DNA of 20,265 bases, from NCBI GenBank assembly GCA_034429695.1, contig DAOUGC010000136.1, positions 1 through 20,265 on the forward strand. Reading direction: 5' to 3'. Numbering within the stretch: the stretch's first letter is position 1; every line of letters begins with the position of its first letter. The notes beneath the pieces are model-generated. The model was not told where the DNA came from and ran no database searches. It was given only the letters and a program-made list of their open reading frames with translations. This DNA comes from DAOUGC01 sp034429695. GTDB taxonomy: Bacteria; Chloroflexota; Anaerolineae; Anaerolineales; Anaerolineaceae. Below, one piece after another: positions 7,764-16,653 of the stretch. A program made the position numbers and the translations under genes.

Positions 7764-10031
7764 ATGATGAGCGAAACAAAGGTTAAAGTTCTGCTGGTGG
7801 AAGATAATGCGGACCACGCTGAGTTGGCCCGTCGTTCCATCATTACAGGCAATTCCAATATCGCTCTGACGATTGTGGATGGATATGTGGCTGCCCGCCA
7901 GTGGTTGCGCAATGAAGAACCGGATTTGCTGATATCGGATCTAAATCTTCCGGATGGGCGCGGGCTGGATTTTCTCAGGGTGGACAAGCTCTCCATTGGT
8001 TACCCGGTTCTGTTGATCACCAGCATCAGTGACGAACATCTGGCGGTGGAGGCCATCAAGGGGGGCGCAATGGATTATATTGTCAAGCGACCCGAAACCT
8101 ATCGGGATCTGCCTCATACCATCCAACGCGTACTTAATGAATGGGAACTGTTGATTGAGCGCACGTATGTTGAGCAATCCCTGCGTGAAAGTGAACTCAA
8201 ATATCGTTCGATCTTTGAGAATTCCATTCTTGGCATCCTTCATTTTGATTTTCAAGGATGTGTTACCGCATGCAACCAGCGCCTGACAGAAATGATTGGA
8301 ATGCCAGCGGAAAAACTGGTGGGCAGCAACCTTACCCAGGTTCCTGACCCACAAATGGTGAACGGGGTGCGCGGCGCTTTGCAGGGGGAAAGCGCCCGAT
8401 TTGAGATGGACTATCGTTCCATCATTACCGGTGCAATCACACCTGTTCGCATCTTGATCTCACCGGTGATGTTGTCTGCCGATCAATCCATGGGTGGGAT
8501 CATCCTGGTGGAAGATGTCAGTCAGGAGCGACAGGCGGACCGTTTGCGGTCGTCGGTTTTTTATATCGCAGAAGCGGCAAATACATCCACCAGTCTGCAA
8601 CAGCTTTACAGCGAAATCCATAAAACCATTCAGGGCTTGCTGCCCGCCAAAAATTTTTACATTGCCCTGTACAATGCCGGGCGAAATGAGATCACGTTCC
8701 CTTATTATGTTGATGAATATGATCAAAACCCTGGTGTAATACGCGGGCGCAGGGGCATGACCGAATACCTGATCCGGACGGGCAAACCCATTCTGGTGAA
8801 CCCTGAAACGTTTGCTGAACTGGAAGCCGCCGGGGAAGTGGAGAACTCGGGCACGCCATCCGTGGATTGGCTTGGCGTGCCGTTAAGGAGCATCGATAAA
8901 AAGGTGTTTGGTGCGCTGGTGGTGCAATCCTACACCGAGGGGTTGCGTTACAGCGCCAAGGATGTTGATATTTTGACTTATGTATCCTCGCAGGTTGCCA
9001 GTGCCATTCAACGACGTCAATCAGAGGTTGCTGAACACGAACAACGGTTACTTGCCGAAGCCCTGCTGGATATTGCATCTGCTCTGAATGGCAGCCTCGA
9101 ACTGAACAAAGTGTTTGAGCGCATCTTAAGCAATCTGGAGCGCCTGTGTACATTTGACGCTGCCAATATTGCATTAATTGAATCCGACGGGGTACATACC
9201 CACTACCGCAGGGGCCGGGTGGATGGACGCCAGACCGGCCGGCTGGTATATGACCGCAAGCGGCTGCCCACTTTTAAACAGATATTAAAAACCGGCAAGC
9301 CGATGTTTATTGGTGATACCCATAACAACCCGGATTGGGTGGTGCTGCCGGGGAATGAATGGATTATTTCTTATGCGGGTATCCCGCTGCGTACCAAGGG
9401 CAAGGTGATCGGGTTCCTCAACTTAAACTCGGCGGAACCGCACGCGTTTGACCCTGCCTATGCAGCCCGCATGCAGGCGTTTGCCGACCAGGCAGCCATG
9501 GCCATTGAAAACGCCCGCCTCTATGAGGAAGTTCAACGCCTGGCGATTATTGATGATTTAACCGGCCTGTTCAACCGGCGCGGGTTGATGGAACTGGGAA
9601 AGCGCGAGGTGGAACGCTCGATCCGCTTCCACCGCCCTTTGAGTGCGTTGTTCATGGATATTGACCTGTTCAAGCTTTTTAACGACCAACACAGCTACGC
9701 AGTGGGCGATCAAATTTTACAACTACTGGCAAGCTGCCTGAAGAACAATCTGCGCGAAATCGACGTGGTCAGCCGCTATGGTGGTGATGAATTTGTGGTG
9801 TTGCTTCCCGAGACCGACGGCTCTTCAGCAATGCAAACTGCTGAACGTTTGCGCCGGGCTGTGGCTGACCTTGTCCTCAATAGCGGCGGGCAGGACCTGC
9901 GCATCACCATCAGCATGGGGGTTGCCAGTCGCCAGGGCGGCGAGCTGGATCTGGAAACCCTGATTGCCACTGCTGGCGATTTGCTGCATATTGCCAAGAA
10001 CCGCGGAAAAAATCAGGTGGCGGTGGGGTGA
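7764..10031 (+). CDS. Response-regulator diguanylate cyclase (REC-PAS-GAF-GAF-GGDEF)
   Basis: 755 aa; makes c-di-GMP from two GTP. An N-terminal Rcp1-like receiver has Asp59 and Lys108, and is clearly paralogous to the receiver encoded at 4343 (VEDxxxHAEL, then RPETYRDLP against TPEFYRDLP). Then come one PAS (about 140-258), two GAF domains (about 265-420 and 425-590) and a C-terminal GGDEF domain. The active-site GGDEF is intact at 673-677, and the inhibitory I-site RxxD (Arg664-Asp667) sits at the standard spacing, so product feedback inhibition is expected. The substrate-binding stretch reads FNDQHSYAVGD, where most family members have Gly-His in place of Ser-Tyr. I chose the ATG at 7764; ATG 7767 is equally possible, and a TTG at 7749 would overlap the weak AAGGA. 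It follows the HD-GYP fragment closely, so it is probably in the same operon. Confidence 0.93.
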   Translation: MMSETKVKVLLVEDNADHAELARRSIITGNSNIALTIVDGYVAARQWLRNEEPDLLISDLNLPDGRGLDFLRVDKLSIGYPVLLITSISDEHLAVEAIKGGAMDYIVKRPETYRDLPHTIQRVLNEWELLIERTYVEQSLRESELKYRSIFENSILGILHFDFQGCVTACNQRLTEMIGMPAEKLVGSNLTQVPDPQMVNGVRGALQGESARFEMDYRSIITGAITPVRILISPVMLSADQSMGGIILVEDVSQERQADRLRSSVFYIAEAANTSTSLQQLYSEIHKTIQGLLPAKNFYIALYNAGRNEITFPYYVDEYDQNPGVIRGRRGMTEYLIRTGKPILVNPETFAELEAAGEVENSGTPSVDWLGVPLRSIDKKVFGALVVQSYTEGLRYSAKDVDILTYVSSQVASAIQRRQSEVAEHEQRLLAEALLDIASALNGSLELNKVFERILSNLERLCTFDAANIALIESDGVHTHYRRGRVDGRQTGRLVYDRKRLPTFKQILKTGKPMFIGDTHNNPDWVVLPGNEWIISYAGIPLRTKGKVIGFLNLNSAEPHAFDPAYAARMQAFADQAAMAIENARLYEEVQRLAIIDDLTGLFNRRGLMELGKREVERSIRFHRPLSALFMDIDLFKLFNDQHSYAVGDQILQLLASCLKNNLREIDVVSRYGGDEFVVLLPETDGSSAMQTAERLRRAVADLVLNSGGQDLRITISMGVASRQGGELDLETLIATAGDLLHIAKNRGKNQVAVG

Positions 10032-10048
10032 ACCGCGCCGCCGTTTGC

Positions 10049-10924
10049 TTATTCTCCCAGACCGCACAGTTTTTCAGATAACGCCCACAGGCGTGCGGCT
10101 TCTTCCTCACGCAAGGCGTAGCGATCAGCCTGACGCGGGCGGCAGTCCTTCCAGTAGGGGGCATTTGCATCCTCAAGAACACCCGTGCAGGCCAAATGCA
10201 CAATGGTCGCGGCCCCTTGTTGCGGTGAAACGCCGCCCTTGCGACGACTTTCCCACACCCAGCGTGAGATGCCTGCCGTTCCTTTCAACCCGATCTGCGT
10301 GTTTACCAGGCCAGGGTCAACGGCATAAGCGCGGATGGGTTGGCCAGCCATGCGCCGGTTGAACTGGCAGGTGAAAAGCACATTGGCCAGTTTGGATTGT
10401 TTGTATGCCAGCAATGTGTTGTAAAAACGCCGCATCATCACATCGCCCCAGAAAATACGCATGCGCCGGTGGGAAGCACTGCTGGTGGTGATCACCCTGG
10501 CTGCCGGCGCCTGTTGCAGGTTGGGCAGCAACAGGTTGGTTAACAGAAAGGGTGCAAGGTGATTGACGGCGAACTGCAATTCATAACCGTCCTCGGTGGT
10601 GGTGTACCAGCTTGCCACGGCTCCGGCATTGTTGACCAGCACATCCAGCTTGCCGCCCGATTTCTCCTGGATGAGCTGACTGGCCTGTTGCGCCAGTTGA
10701 TGAATACTGCGCTGACTGGAGAGGTCTGCCTGCAGGAAATGCACCCCGGCCTGCGGCGCGTGTTTTTGAATTTCCTCAGCGGCAGCCTGACAACGTTCGG
10801 GTGAACGGCCCACGCCAATAATCAACCCACCCGACGCTGCAATATCACATGCGGCCGCCAACCCAATGCCTGCTGTGGCGCCGGTGATCAGGATGGTTTT
10901 GGGTGAAAAGGATGTTGAAGTCAT
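10049..10924 (-). CDS. Short-chain dehydrogenase/reductase, retinol dehydrogenase-like
   Basis: 291 aa, classical SDR size, NAD(P)-dependent oxidoreductase. The Rossmann signature TGATAGIG is near the N terminus; VLVNNAGAV, NHLAPFLLTNLLLPNL, the active-site YKQSK and DPGLVNTQIG follow in order. The YxxSKLAN and NHLxxFLLT spacing is typical of the RDH/WW-oxidoreductase-like SDRs, whose bacterial substrates are mostly unknown. I chose the ATG at 10924 because GAGGTGGG lies directly upstream; an upstream in-frame ATG at 10960 would add 12 unconserved residues. It is convergent with the GGDEF gene (17-nt gap) and divergent from the next SDR (62-nt gap). Confidence 0.9.
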   Translation of the reverse strand: MTSTSFSPKTILITGATAGIGLAAACDIAASGGLIIGVGRSPERCQAAAEEIQKHAPQAGVHFLQADLSSQRSIHQLAQQASQLIQEKSGGKLDVLVNNAGAVASWYTTTEDGYELQFAVNHLAPFLLTNLLLPNLQQAPAARVITTSSASHRRMRIFWGDVMMRRFYNTLLAYKQSKLANVLFTCQFNRRMAGQPIRAYAVDPGLVNTQIGLKGTAGISRWVWESRRKGGVSPQQGAATIVHLACTGVLEDANAPYWKDCRPRQADRYALREEEAARLWALSEKLCGLGE

Positions 10925-10986
10925 GCCCACCTCGCAAATATGGTTTAATACGTACAACAATCCAATTATAGAGAGAAAACAGCGCC

Positions 10987-11820
10987 ATGCTATCCACCAA
11001 AAGATTGAACACCCCCCTGATGGGGATGGAGAAATGGGCTTTGATCACCGGCTCCACCGGTGGAATTGGCAAATGCTTCGCTTGTGAACTGGCGTCGCGC
11101 GGATGGAACCTGGTTTTAATCGATCAACATGCGCACCTGCTGGAACCGTTGCAAACTGGCATGGGGCGCATGTACCCGGTTAAGATCATTCATCACGCAT
11201 TTGATCTTACCAGTTTTGAAGCGCGTGCGCGCTTCTGGTCCTGGCTGGAGGAACAGGGTGTCCGGCTGGATATGCTGATCAACGTGGCAGGCACTGAATT
11301 TGAAGGCTGTTTTGCTGATCTAAAGCTGGAGGAAGTGCATACCTTGTTGCGCTTGAACATTGAAGCCGTGGTTGAAATGACCCACGGGGCTTTGCAACGG
11401 CGCGCATCCAAGAAATTCTTTGTGATCAATGTTGCCAGTCTGGCGGGCTTTTACCCCATGCCCCTCAAGGCGGTTTACGCCGCCTCAAAACGCTTTTTAA
11501 TCAACTTTTCAATTGCCCTGCGGCAGGAACTGCAGGCGGATGGCGGCAATGTGTTGGCGCTGTGTCCGGCGGGTTTGCTCACCAACCCGCGCTCCATCCG
11601 CGGCATCATCTCGCAAGGGCTGATTGGCCAGTTGACCACTGTGGATACCGGCCATGCCATCAGCCGTGCGGTGGATCTGGCGCTGGGGGGCAGAGGTGTG
11701 TATATTCCGGGGTTCATCAACCGGGTGCTGCGGGTGATGGGCGGCGTGTTGCCTGCCACCGTCACGGCGGCTTTTGTCTGGCGGCGCTGGCAACGCACCC
11801 GGGCACGTTTGCGAACATAA
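10987..11820 (+). CDS. Short-chain dehydrogenase/reductase (SDR family)
   Basis: 277 aa. It has TGSTGGIG for cofactor binding, LINVAGTEFEG, the catalytic Ser in INVASLAGFY and YAASK for the Tyr-Lys pair, followed by a CPAGLLTNP segment in place of the PG motif. The C terminus is hydrophobic then strongly basic (VWRRWQRTRARLR), as in SDRs of the DltE-like group, and may associate with the membrane. It is only distantly similar to its divergent neighbour, so the pair is not a recent duplication. Start uncertain: ATG 10987 has GAGAG about 11 nt upstream; ATG 11020 and 11026 are closer to the first beta strand. A TATAGA at 10967-10972 could be a -10 box, and it would favour one of the later starts. 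Its stop is 7 nt from that of the convergent HD-GYP gene. Confidence 0.85.
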   Translation: MLSTKRLNTPLMGMEKWALITGSTGGIGKCFACELASRGWNLVLIDQHAHLLEPLQTGMGRMYPVKIIHHAFDLTSFEARARFWSWLEEQGVRLDMLINVAGTEFEGCFADLKLEEVHTLLRLNIEAVVEMTHGALQRRASKKFFVINVASLAGFYPMPLKAVYAASKRFLINFSIALRQELQADGGNVLALCPAGLLTNPRSIRGIISQGLIGQLTTVDTGHAISRAVDLALGGRGVYIPGFINRVLRVMGGVLPATVTAAFVWRRWQRTRARLRT

Positions 11821-11827
11821 GCTGGAT

Positions 11828-12844
11828 TTACTGGCCGGGTAATTCTGCTTTGTGCGCTGATTTCATCATTGCCAGGAAAATACGCGTGATATGAGGGTCA
11901 AACTGCTGACCCGCTTCCTGTTCGATGATCCTGACAGCCTCTTCATGGGAACATGCCGCGCGGTATGGGCGGTTACTGGTCAGGGCATCCCAGGTGTCGG
12001 CCAGCGAGAAAATGCGCGCTGCCAGAGGGATATCCTCGCCAGCCAGTCGGTCGGGGTATCCATTGCCATCCCAACGCTCGTGATGATGATAAGGAATGTC
12101 CAGGGCTTCACGCAGGAATTCGATGGGTTCCAGCATGGTTCTGGCCCACCCTGGGTGCTGCCGGATGATGTCCCATTCATCCGGGTTCAAACGGTCGGGT
12201 TTGTGCAGGACGTAATCAGGAACGGCAATCTTGCCGATGTCGTGTAAAATGGCGCCCCTGCGAATATGAACCAGATCGGCAGCGGGGATGCGCATGTAAT
12301 GCGTCAGCCGCATGGTCAGGTTCACCACCCGGTCTGAATGGCCCTTGGTTTCATAGTCGCGCAGCTCAAGGGCGCGTGCCCAACCGGATATGGTTTCATC
12401 ATAGGCGGCGGTTAATTCACCATGCAGATGCTCAAGTTCAGCCTGCTTTCTTTGCAGCTTGGCAAACCGATTGAGTGACAGAACGTTATGCAGGCGTACC
12501 CGCAATTCCGCCAGGTTCACCGGCTTGCTGATAAACTCATCGGCTCCTGCTTCCAGACCGCGCATGCGTGATTCCGCGTCGTCCAGCGATGTGACCATGA
12601 TCACCGGAACCATGGACAGACCCGGGTCGGTGCGCAACTGGCGGCAAACTTCAAAACCGTCCATCTCTGGCATCATCACATCCAACAGAACCACGTCGGG
12701 CGGGTTTTCTCTGGCGCTAATCAGCGCCTGCCAGCCGTTTTCAACACAGGTGATGGCATACCCACGGTTGAACAACGCCCCATGCAGGATCTGGCGATTA
12801 ACGTGTTCATCATCGACGATAAGAATGGAAGGCAGGTCGGTCAT
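11828..12844 (-). CDS. Response regulator with HD-GYP phosphodiesterase domain (RpfG-like)
   Basis: 338 aa. The receiver domain 1-120 has the DD pair at 11-12, phosphoacceptor Asp55, Thr85 and Lys107. A helical linker (about 125-150) leads to an HD-GYP domain with HD at 201-202 (ILHDIGKI), HHERWDGNGYP at 254-264 and DTWDALTSNRPYR, so it should degrade c-di-GMP when its receiver is phosphorylated. The segment after GYP reads DRLAGEDIP where GLKGEEIP is usual. The ATG overlaps the TGA of the hybrid kinase gene (ATGA, 12841-12844), and AGGAG lies 7 nt upstream, so the two are translationally coupled and are probably a cognate pair. The linker region resembles that of the HD-GYP fragment ending at 7744 (shared ELTAAY and ETKGHSDRV). 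Confidence 0.95.
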   Translation of the reverse strand: MTDLPSILIVDDEHVNRQILHGALFNRGYAITCVENGWQALISARENPPDVVLLDVMMPEMDGFEVCRQLRTDPGLSMVPVIMVTSLDDAESRMRGLEAGADEFISKPVNLAELRVRLHNVLSLNRFAKLQRKQAELEHLHGELTAAYDETISGWARALELRDYETKGHSDRVVNLTMRLTHYMRIPAADLVHIRRGAILHDIGKIAVPDYVLHKPDRLNPDEWDIIRQHPGWARTMLEPIEFLREALDIPYHHHERWDGNGYPDRLAGEDIPLAARIFSLADTWDALTSNRPYRAACSHEEAVRIIEQEAGQQFDPHITRIFLAMMKSAHKAELPGQ

Positions 12845-15800
12845 GATAAGGCTCCTGCTGTTTTTAGTTTTTCGCCAATCACCTGAATGATCCTTCGCAG
12901 GCTGGCCGGTTTGCTTAAGTATTCATCTGCTCCGGCGTTGAGGCAGCGTTCGCGGTCACCTGGCATGGCCAATGCAGACAGGGCAATAATGATGGTTTTG
13001 GAGATGAGCGGGTTTTGACGGATGCGCCGGGTCACTTCCAGCCCATCCAGCCCGGGCATTTGAATATCCATGAGGATAATGTCGGGCTGTACAACCGGGA
13101 CTTTCTCCAGCGCCTGCAGTCCGTTGCGGGCCGTCTCCACCTCAAAACCGTTATAAGTGAGTAATTCCCGCATAGTGGTGATTACCATGTCGCTGTCGTC
13201 CACCAGTAAAATGCGCACCGCACGCCCGTTTAACCGGACGGGTTGAATGATCTCTTTTACGGTTGTTGCAGGAGCTGCCGGTTGCAAGGGTTGGCCAATG
13301 TTGGCGGGGCGCTGCCAGGGCAGGCTGATCAAGAAATTGCTCCCCTCGCCGACGGTGCTTTCCACACTCACGCTGCCCCCGTGCAGCTCCACCATCTTTT
13401 GGACAAGCGCCAAACCCAGGCCTGTGCCGGAATACTGTCTGGACAGGCTGGAATCCAACTGGACAAATGGTTTAAATAGACGTTCCAGGTTTTCAGGTGA
13501 AATGCCAATGCCAGTGTCTTGAACAGCAATGAGGATGGTGTTGCTTTCTGGATTGGCGTTCACCGTGAGGGTGATATGGCCGGACCGCGGGGTGAATTTG
13601 ACTGCGTTGCTGAGCAGGTTTACCAGCACCTGTTTGAGCAGGCGTTCATCCGCCATCATTACATCGGCTGCAGGGTCAATGGTCTGGCTGAAGGTTAACC
13701 CTTTGCGGTAAGCCTGTTCACGCACCAGGCGCACACTGGCATGTATCAGGTCAGTGATCCACACCGGACCGGTGGAAAGTTGCAACTTTCCAGATTGAAC
13801 CTTGGATAGATCCAGAATGTCATTAATCAGCGCAAGCAGGTGTTGGCCGCTTTCGGTGATGGAGTGCATGGATTTGTGTTGTTGCTCACTCAAGGGACCA
13901 TATACTTCCTCATCCAGAATCTCTGTCAGGCTGAGAATGGCGTTGAGCGGGGAGCGCAACTCGTGGCTCATGGTCGCCAGAAATTCGTCCCTGGCGCGCA
14001 GAGCGTGGATGAGTTCAGCGTTGGTCTGGGTTAATTCAGCGGTGCGGCTTTCCACGCGGTCAAGCAACTGATCGTGTTCGGCTTCCAATGCCATCTCCGC
14101 CCGTTTTTGATCGGTAATGTCGCGGTTGCTGCCGCGAAAGCCCAACCAGTTGCCCTGATCATCAAACACCGGCTGGCTGAGATTGCCGATCCAGCGCTCT
14201 TCCCCTGAGCGGGTGATGATGCGATATTGAATGGATTGCGGTCCGGTCTTGTTCAACTCGATGTCATTCAAGTGAGCCATTAACAACCCACGGTCATCCG
14301 GGTGGACGATTTCGGTTATCAACCGTGGGTTGTCAATGAATTCACTGGCTGCGTAGCCGCTGATGCGTTCGCATGAAGGGGATACGTACAGCAGGCAACC
14401 CGAAGGATCCTTCCAATATTCCCAGTCGTACGTAAAGTTTGCCACGGTGCGGTATTTCTCGCGGCTGGTGATTAGTTCCTGCTCCATATTGCGATGAGAC
14501 AGGATGGTGGCAAGCAAATTGGCAACCGATTGTAGAAACGTGTGATCGTCATCGATGAAGGGTATGTTCGCTTTGTTGAAGACGCGCAGGAAGGCAAAAG
14601 GTTGTCCGTTTTGAACGATCTCAGCCTGAAGACCGTGAACCTCGCCGCAACTTTTGGACAGGACGTTCAGTCCCCTTCTTCCGGTTGGCCGAAGGGTGAC
14701 ATCGCCGGGGATGTCACCATCCTGCTGGATGATCAACGAACATTCGTGCGCGCTGTCGTTCACCATGCAGGGCGACTTTGAATTATTACTTGCAAGAATG
14801 GTGAGATTTCCGGTGGATGGCTCGAGATGCAAAATCTGGCAGCAAGGGGTGTTGATGGCGTGTGCGACGCGATCGACTGCGTAAGTAAAAAGATCGTCAA
14901 TATCGGTCTCTGCCAATCCGCGCTGGCTCAGATCGGCAATGCAGGCTTGCTGTCTCTCACGGCGGCGGATTTCCTGTTCGGCCTGTTCGCGGGTGGCGAT
15001 TTCCTTGCGCAACTGTTCATTGGCTTCCTGCAATTGCCGGGTGCGCTCCTCCACCCGCATTTCCAGTGAAGAGTTGAGCGCCCGGATTTGCTCGAGGATC
15101 TGATCGCGTTCGGTGATATCCTGATTGGCTCCGAACAGGCGTTCGGGCAGTCCAATGTCGTTGTACTGGACGCGGTATCGTACCATCCAGTGACGCATGG
15201 AACCATCCCGCCTGAGCACGCGGATCTCCTGCTGGATGACAGCGTTGGGATCTTTTAGCGCAAGGCCGGTGTCAAGCGCTTCCACCAGCAGATGTACATC
15301 GTCGGGATGGACAAAGCGGGCGGAAAAATCATCCCACGACATTTGATAGCCGCCCTGCTCTTCAACCGTGGTATTTAATAAAGCGTAAAACTGATCGTTG
15401 AAATAAAAGATATCAGTGCCGTTGACATACTCCCAAGTAACCAGGCTCGCCATTTCGAGCGCATCGGTAAGGAGCGCATCGTGGGCGAGCAGTTCATCCT
15501 CCACCAGTTTTAATTCGTTGGTGTTACGGATGAAGCTGCCCAGCATGCGGCCATCAGGTGTCTCGATGGGAAAAGACAATTGCTGAATGTGAAAAACGTC
15601 GCCGTTGCGGTGGGCAAGTTGGGAGCTCTGCAAACGGTACAACCAGGGCGCCTGGCCGGTAATCAGTGCCGAGGTGAGAATATCATGTATGCGGTCGAGG
15701 GTGTGGGGAGTGCGGAATTCGGGTAGAGCACATTCCCATTGTATTTGCCACGCTTTTTTGGAGAAGGCTTCATCACGGCTGATGCCCGACATGGCAACCA

Positions 15801-16422
15801 TGGCGTTATTCCATTCGATGATATCGCCGTGGCGGTTTATGAGAACAATGCCGTCATTGGTTTGTTCCACAATGTGGCGGTACAGGGTCTCGCGATTTTT
15901 GGCGAGCTGTTCCATTTCCTTGCGGCGGCTGATGTCCCTGGCGAGCGCACAGACATACCCTTTGCCGTTTATCTCAATATAGTTGGCAAAAATCTCCACT
16001 GGAAGAACTTCGCCATTCTTGGTGGTGTTCTCACTTTCTGTGATGAACTGACCATGCTCTTTCACATGCTGCCAGTTATTCCGCCACATGTCTGGTGGGG
16101 TTTTATGGTCAATATCACTCAGATACATGTGGAGTAGTTCGTCCAGACTGTATCCAAGCCGGCTCTGGGTGGCAGGATTGGCGTGGATGATGCGGGTTTC
16201 TTCATCAACCCAGATGAACATCTCGCCCACACCATCCAGGGTGGCTTCCAGCAATTCCAGCCAAGGCGCATTGCTGGCGCCGGTTTGTTGCTGCAAGGAT
16301 TGGATGGGCGTGTAGTGAGAACCGGCGGTAACTGCTTCCAATTCCTGTTTCAGGCGGGCTATCTCACGCAATAATTCCCGGGTGTCTGGGTCGATGGACA
16401 GGCTGGATTGATCCTGGGTCAT
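12841..16422 (-). CDS. Hybrid sensor histidine kinase (PAS x3-GAF-PAS-HisKA-HATPase-REC)
   Basis: 1,193 aa, soluble, with no membrane segments seen. Order: N-terminal coiled coil; PAS about 50-170, 178-300 and 310-440; a long charged coiled coil (about 440-490); GAF about 495-650; PAS about 655-785; a second coiled coil; HisKA with His820 in MSHELRSPLNAIL; HATPase with NLLSNAVKF (N box), DTGIGI and GTGLGLALV; then a C-terminal receiver with Asp1119 in MDIQMPGLDG. All core residues are present. No HPt domain is visible after the receiver, so an external HPt or direct transfer to the HD-GYP partner would be needed. It starts at 16422 with GGTGAG 8 nt upstream. It is followed, with a 4-nt overlap, by the REC-HD-GYP gene, an arrangement like RpfC/RpfG. 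Confidence 0.95.
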   Translation of the reverse strand: MTQDQSSLSIDPDTRELLREIARLKQELEAVTAGSHYTPIQSLQQQTGASNAPWLELLEATLDGVGEMFIWVDEETRIIHANPATQSRLGYSLDELLHMYLSDIDHKTPPDMWRNNWQHVKEHGQFITESENTTKNGEVLPVEIFANYIEINGKGYVCALARDISRRKEMEQLAKNRETLYRHIVEQTNDGIVLINRHGDIIEWNNAMVAMSGISRDEAFSKKAWQIQWECALPEFRTPHTLDRIHDILTSALITGQAPWLYRLQSSQLAHRNGDVFHIQQLSFPIETPDGRMLGSFIRNTNELKLVEDELLAHDALLTDALEMASLVTWEYVNGTDIFYFNDQFYALLNTTVEEQGGYQMSWDDFSARFVHPDDVHLLVEALDTGLALKDPNAVIQQEIRVLRRDGSMRHWMVRYRVQYNDIGLPERLFGANQDITERDQILEQIRALNSSLEMRVEERTRQLQEANEQLRKEIATREQAEQEIRRRERQQACIADLSQRGLAETDIDDLFTYAVDRVAHAINTPCCQILHLEPSTGNLTILASNNSKSPCMVNDSAHECSLIIQQDGDIPGDVTLRPTGRRGLNVLSKSCGEVHGLQAEIVQNGQPFAFLRVFNKANIPFIDDDHTFLQSVANLLATILSHRNMEQELITSREKYRTVANFTYDWEYWKDPSGCLLYVSPSCERISGYAASEFIDNPRLITEIVHPDDRGLLMAHLNDIELNKTGPQSIQYRIITRSGEERWIGNLSQPVFDDQGNWLGFRGSNRDITDQKRAEMALEAEHDQLLDRVESRTAELTQTNAELIHALRARDEFLATMSHELRSPLNAILSLTEILDEEVYGPLSEQQHKSMHSITESGQHLLALINDILDLSKVQSGKLQLSTGPVWITDLIHASVRLVREQAYRKGLTFSQTIDPAADVMMADERLLKQVLVNLLSNAVKFTPRSGHITLTVNANPESNTILIAVQDTGIGISPENLERLFKPFVQLDSSLSRQYSGTGLGLALVQKMVELHGGSVSVESTVGEGSNFLISLPWQRPANIGQPLQPAAPATTVKEIIQPVRLNGRAVRILLVDDSDMVITTMRELLTYNGFEVETARNGLQALEKVPVVQPDIILMDIQMPGLDGLEVTRRIRQNPLISKTIIIALSALAMPGDRERCLNAGADEYLSKPASLRRIIQVIGEKLKTAGALS

Positions 16423-16493
16423 AAGGGGTTCTCACCATTATTTTGGATATTGACCATGGAGTGTCTTCCAGGTTGTGGATCGCAGAACGGGCA

Positions 16494-16539
16494 GATTGCC
16501 CCATAATGAAGTCGTGGGCAATCATACCCATCCATTATG
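16494..16539 (-). repeat. Overlapping inverted repeats in the hybrid kinase leader, with a possible -10
   Basis: GATTGCCC (16494-16501) pairs with GGGCAATC (16516-16523). CATAATG (16502-16508) pairs with CATTATG (16533-16539). The two pairings interleave, so they would be alternative folds. On the minus strand 16534-16539 reads CATAAT, a possible -10 for the hybrid kinase gene (leader about 105 nt), though no good -35 is visible. A regulatory role is inference. Confidence 0.35.
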
Positions 16540-16571
16540 ACAGGGATGTTTGCGGGACGTAATCCGAGTTT

Positions 16572-16611
16572 GGGGGGGAAATCTCCCCCCGTTGGAGGGA
16601 AATGAAGGGGG
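16572..16611. repeat. G/C-run alternative stem-loops after the LuxR-type regulator gene
   Basis: A run of seven G (16572-16578) can pair with six C (16585-16590), and the same C run can instead pair with five G at 16607-16611. It lies in the 231-nt gap between the regulator stop (16654) and the hybrid kinase start (16422). No U tract follows on the minus strand, so it is not a classical intrinsic terminator. The rest of the gap shows no gene. Confidence 0.4.
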
Positions 16612-16653
16612 AAAACATGTTTGTTTGACATCAATACCGCTACCGTGGAGTAC

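Noticed and set aside
16572..16590. Intrinsic terminator for the LuxR-type regulator operon
   Set aside because: The stem is strong, but the minus-strand sequence after it has no U tract (CAAACTCGG), so it does not meet the intrinsic terminator pattern.
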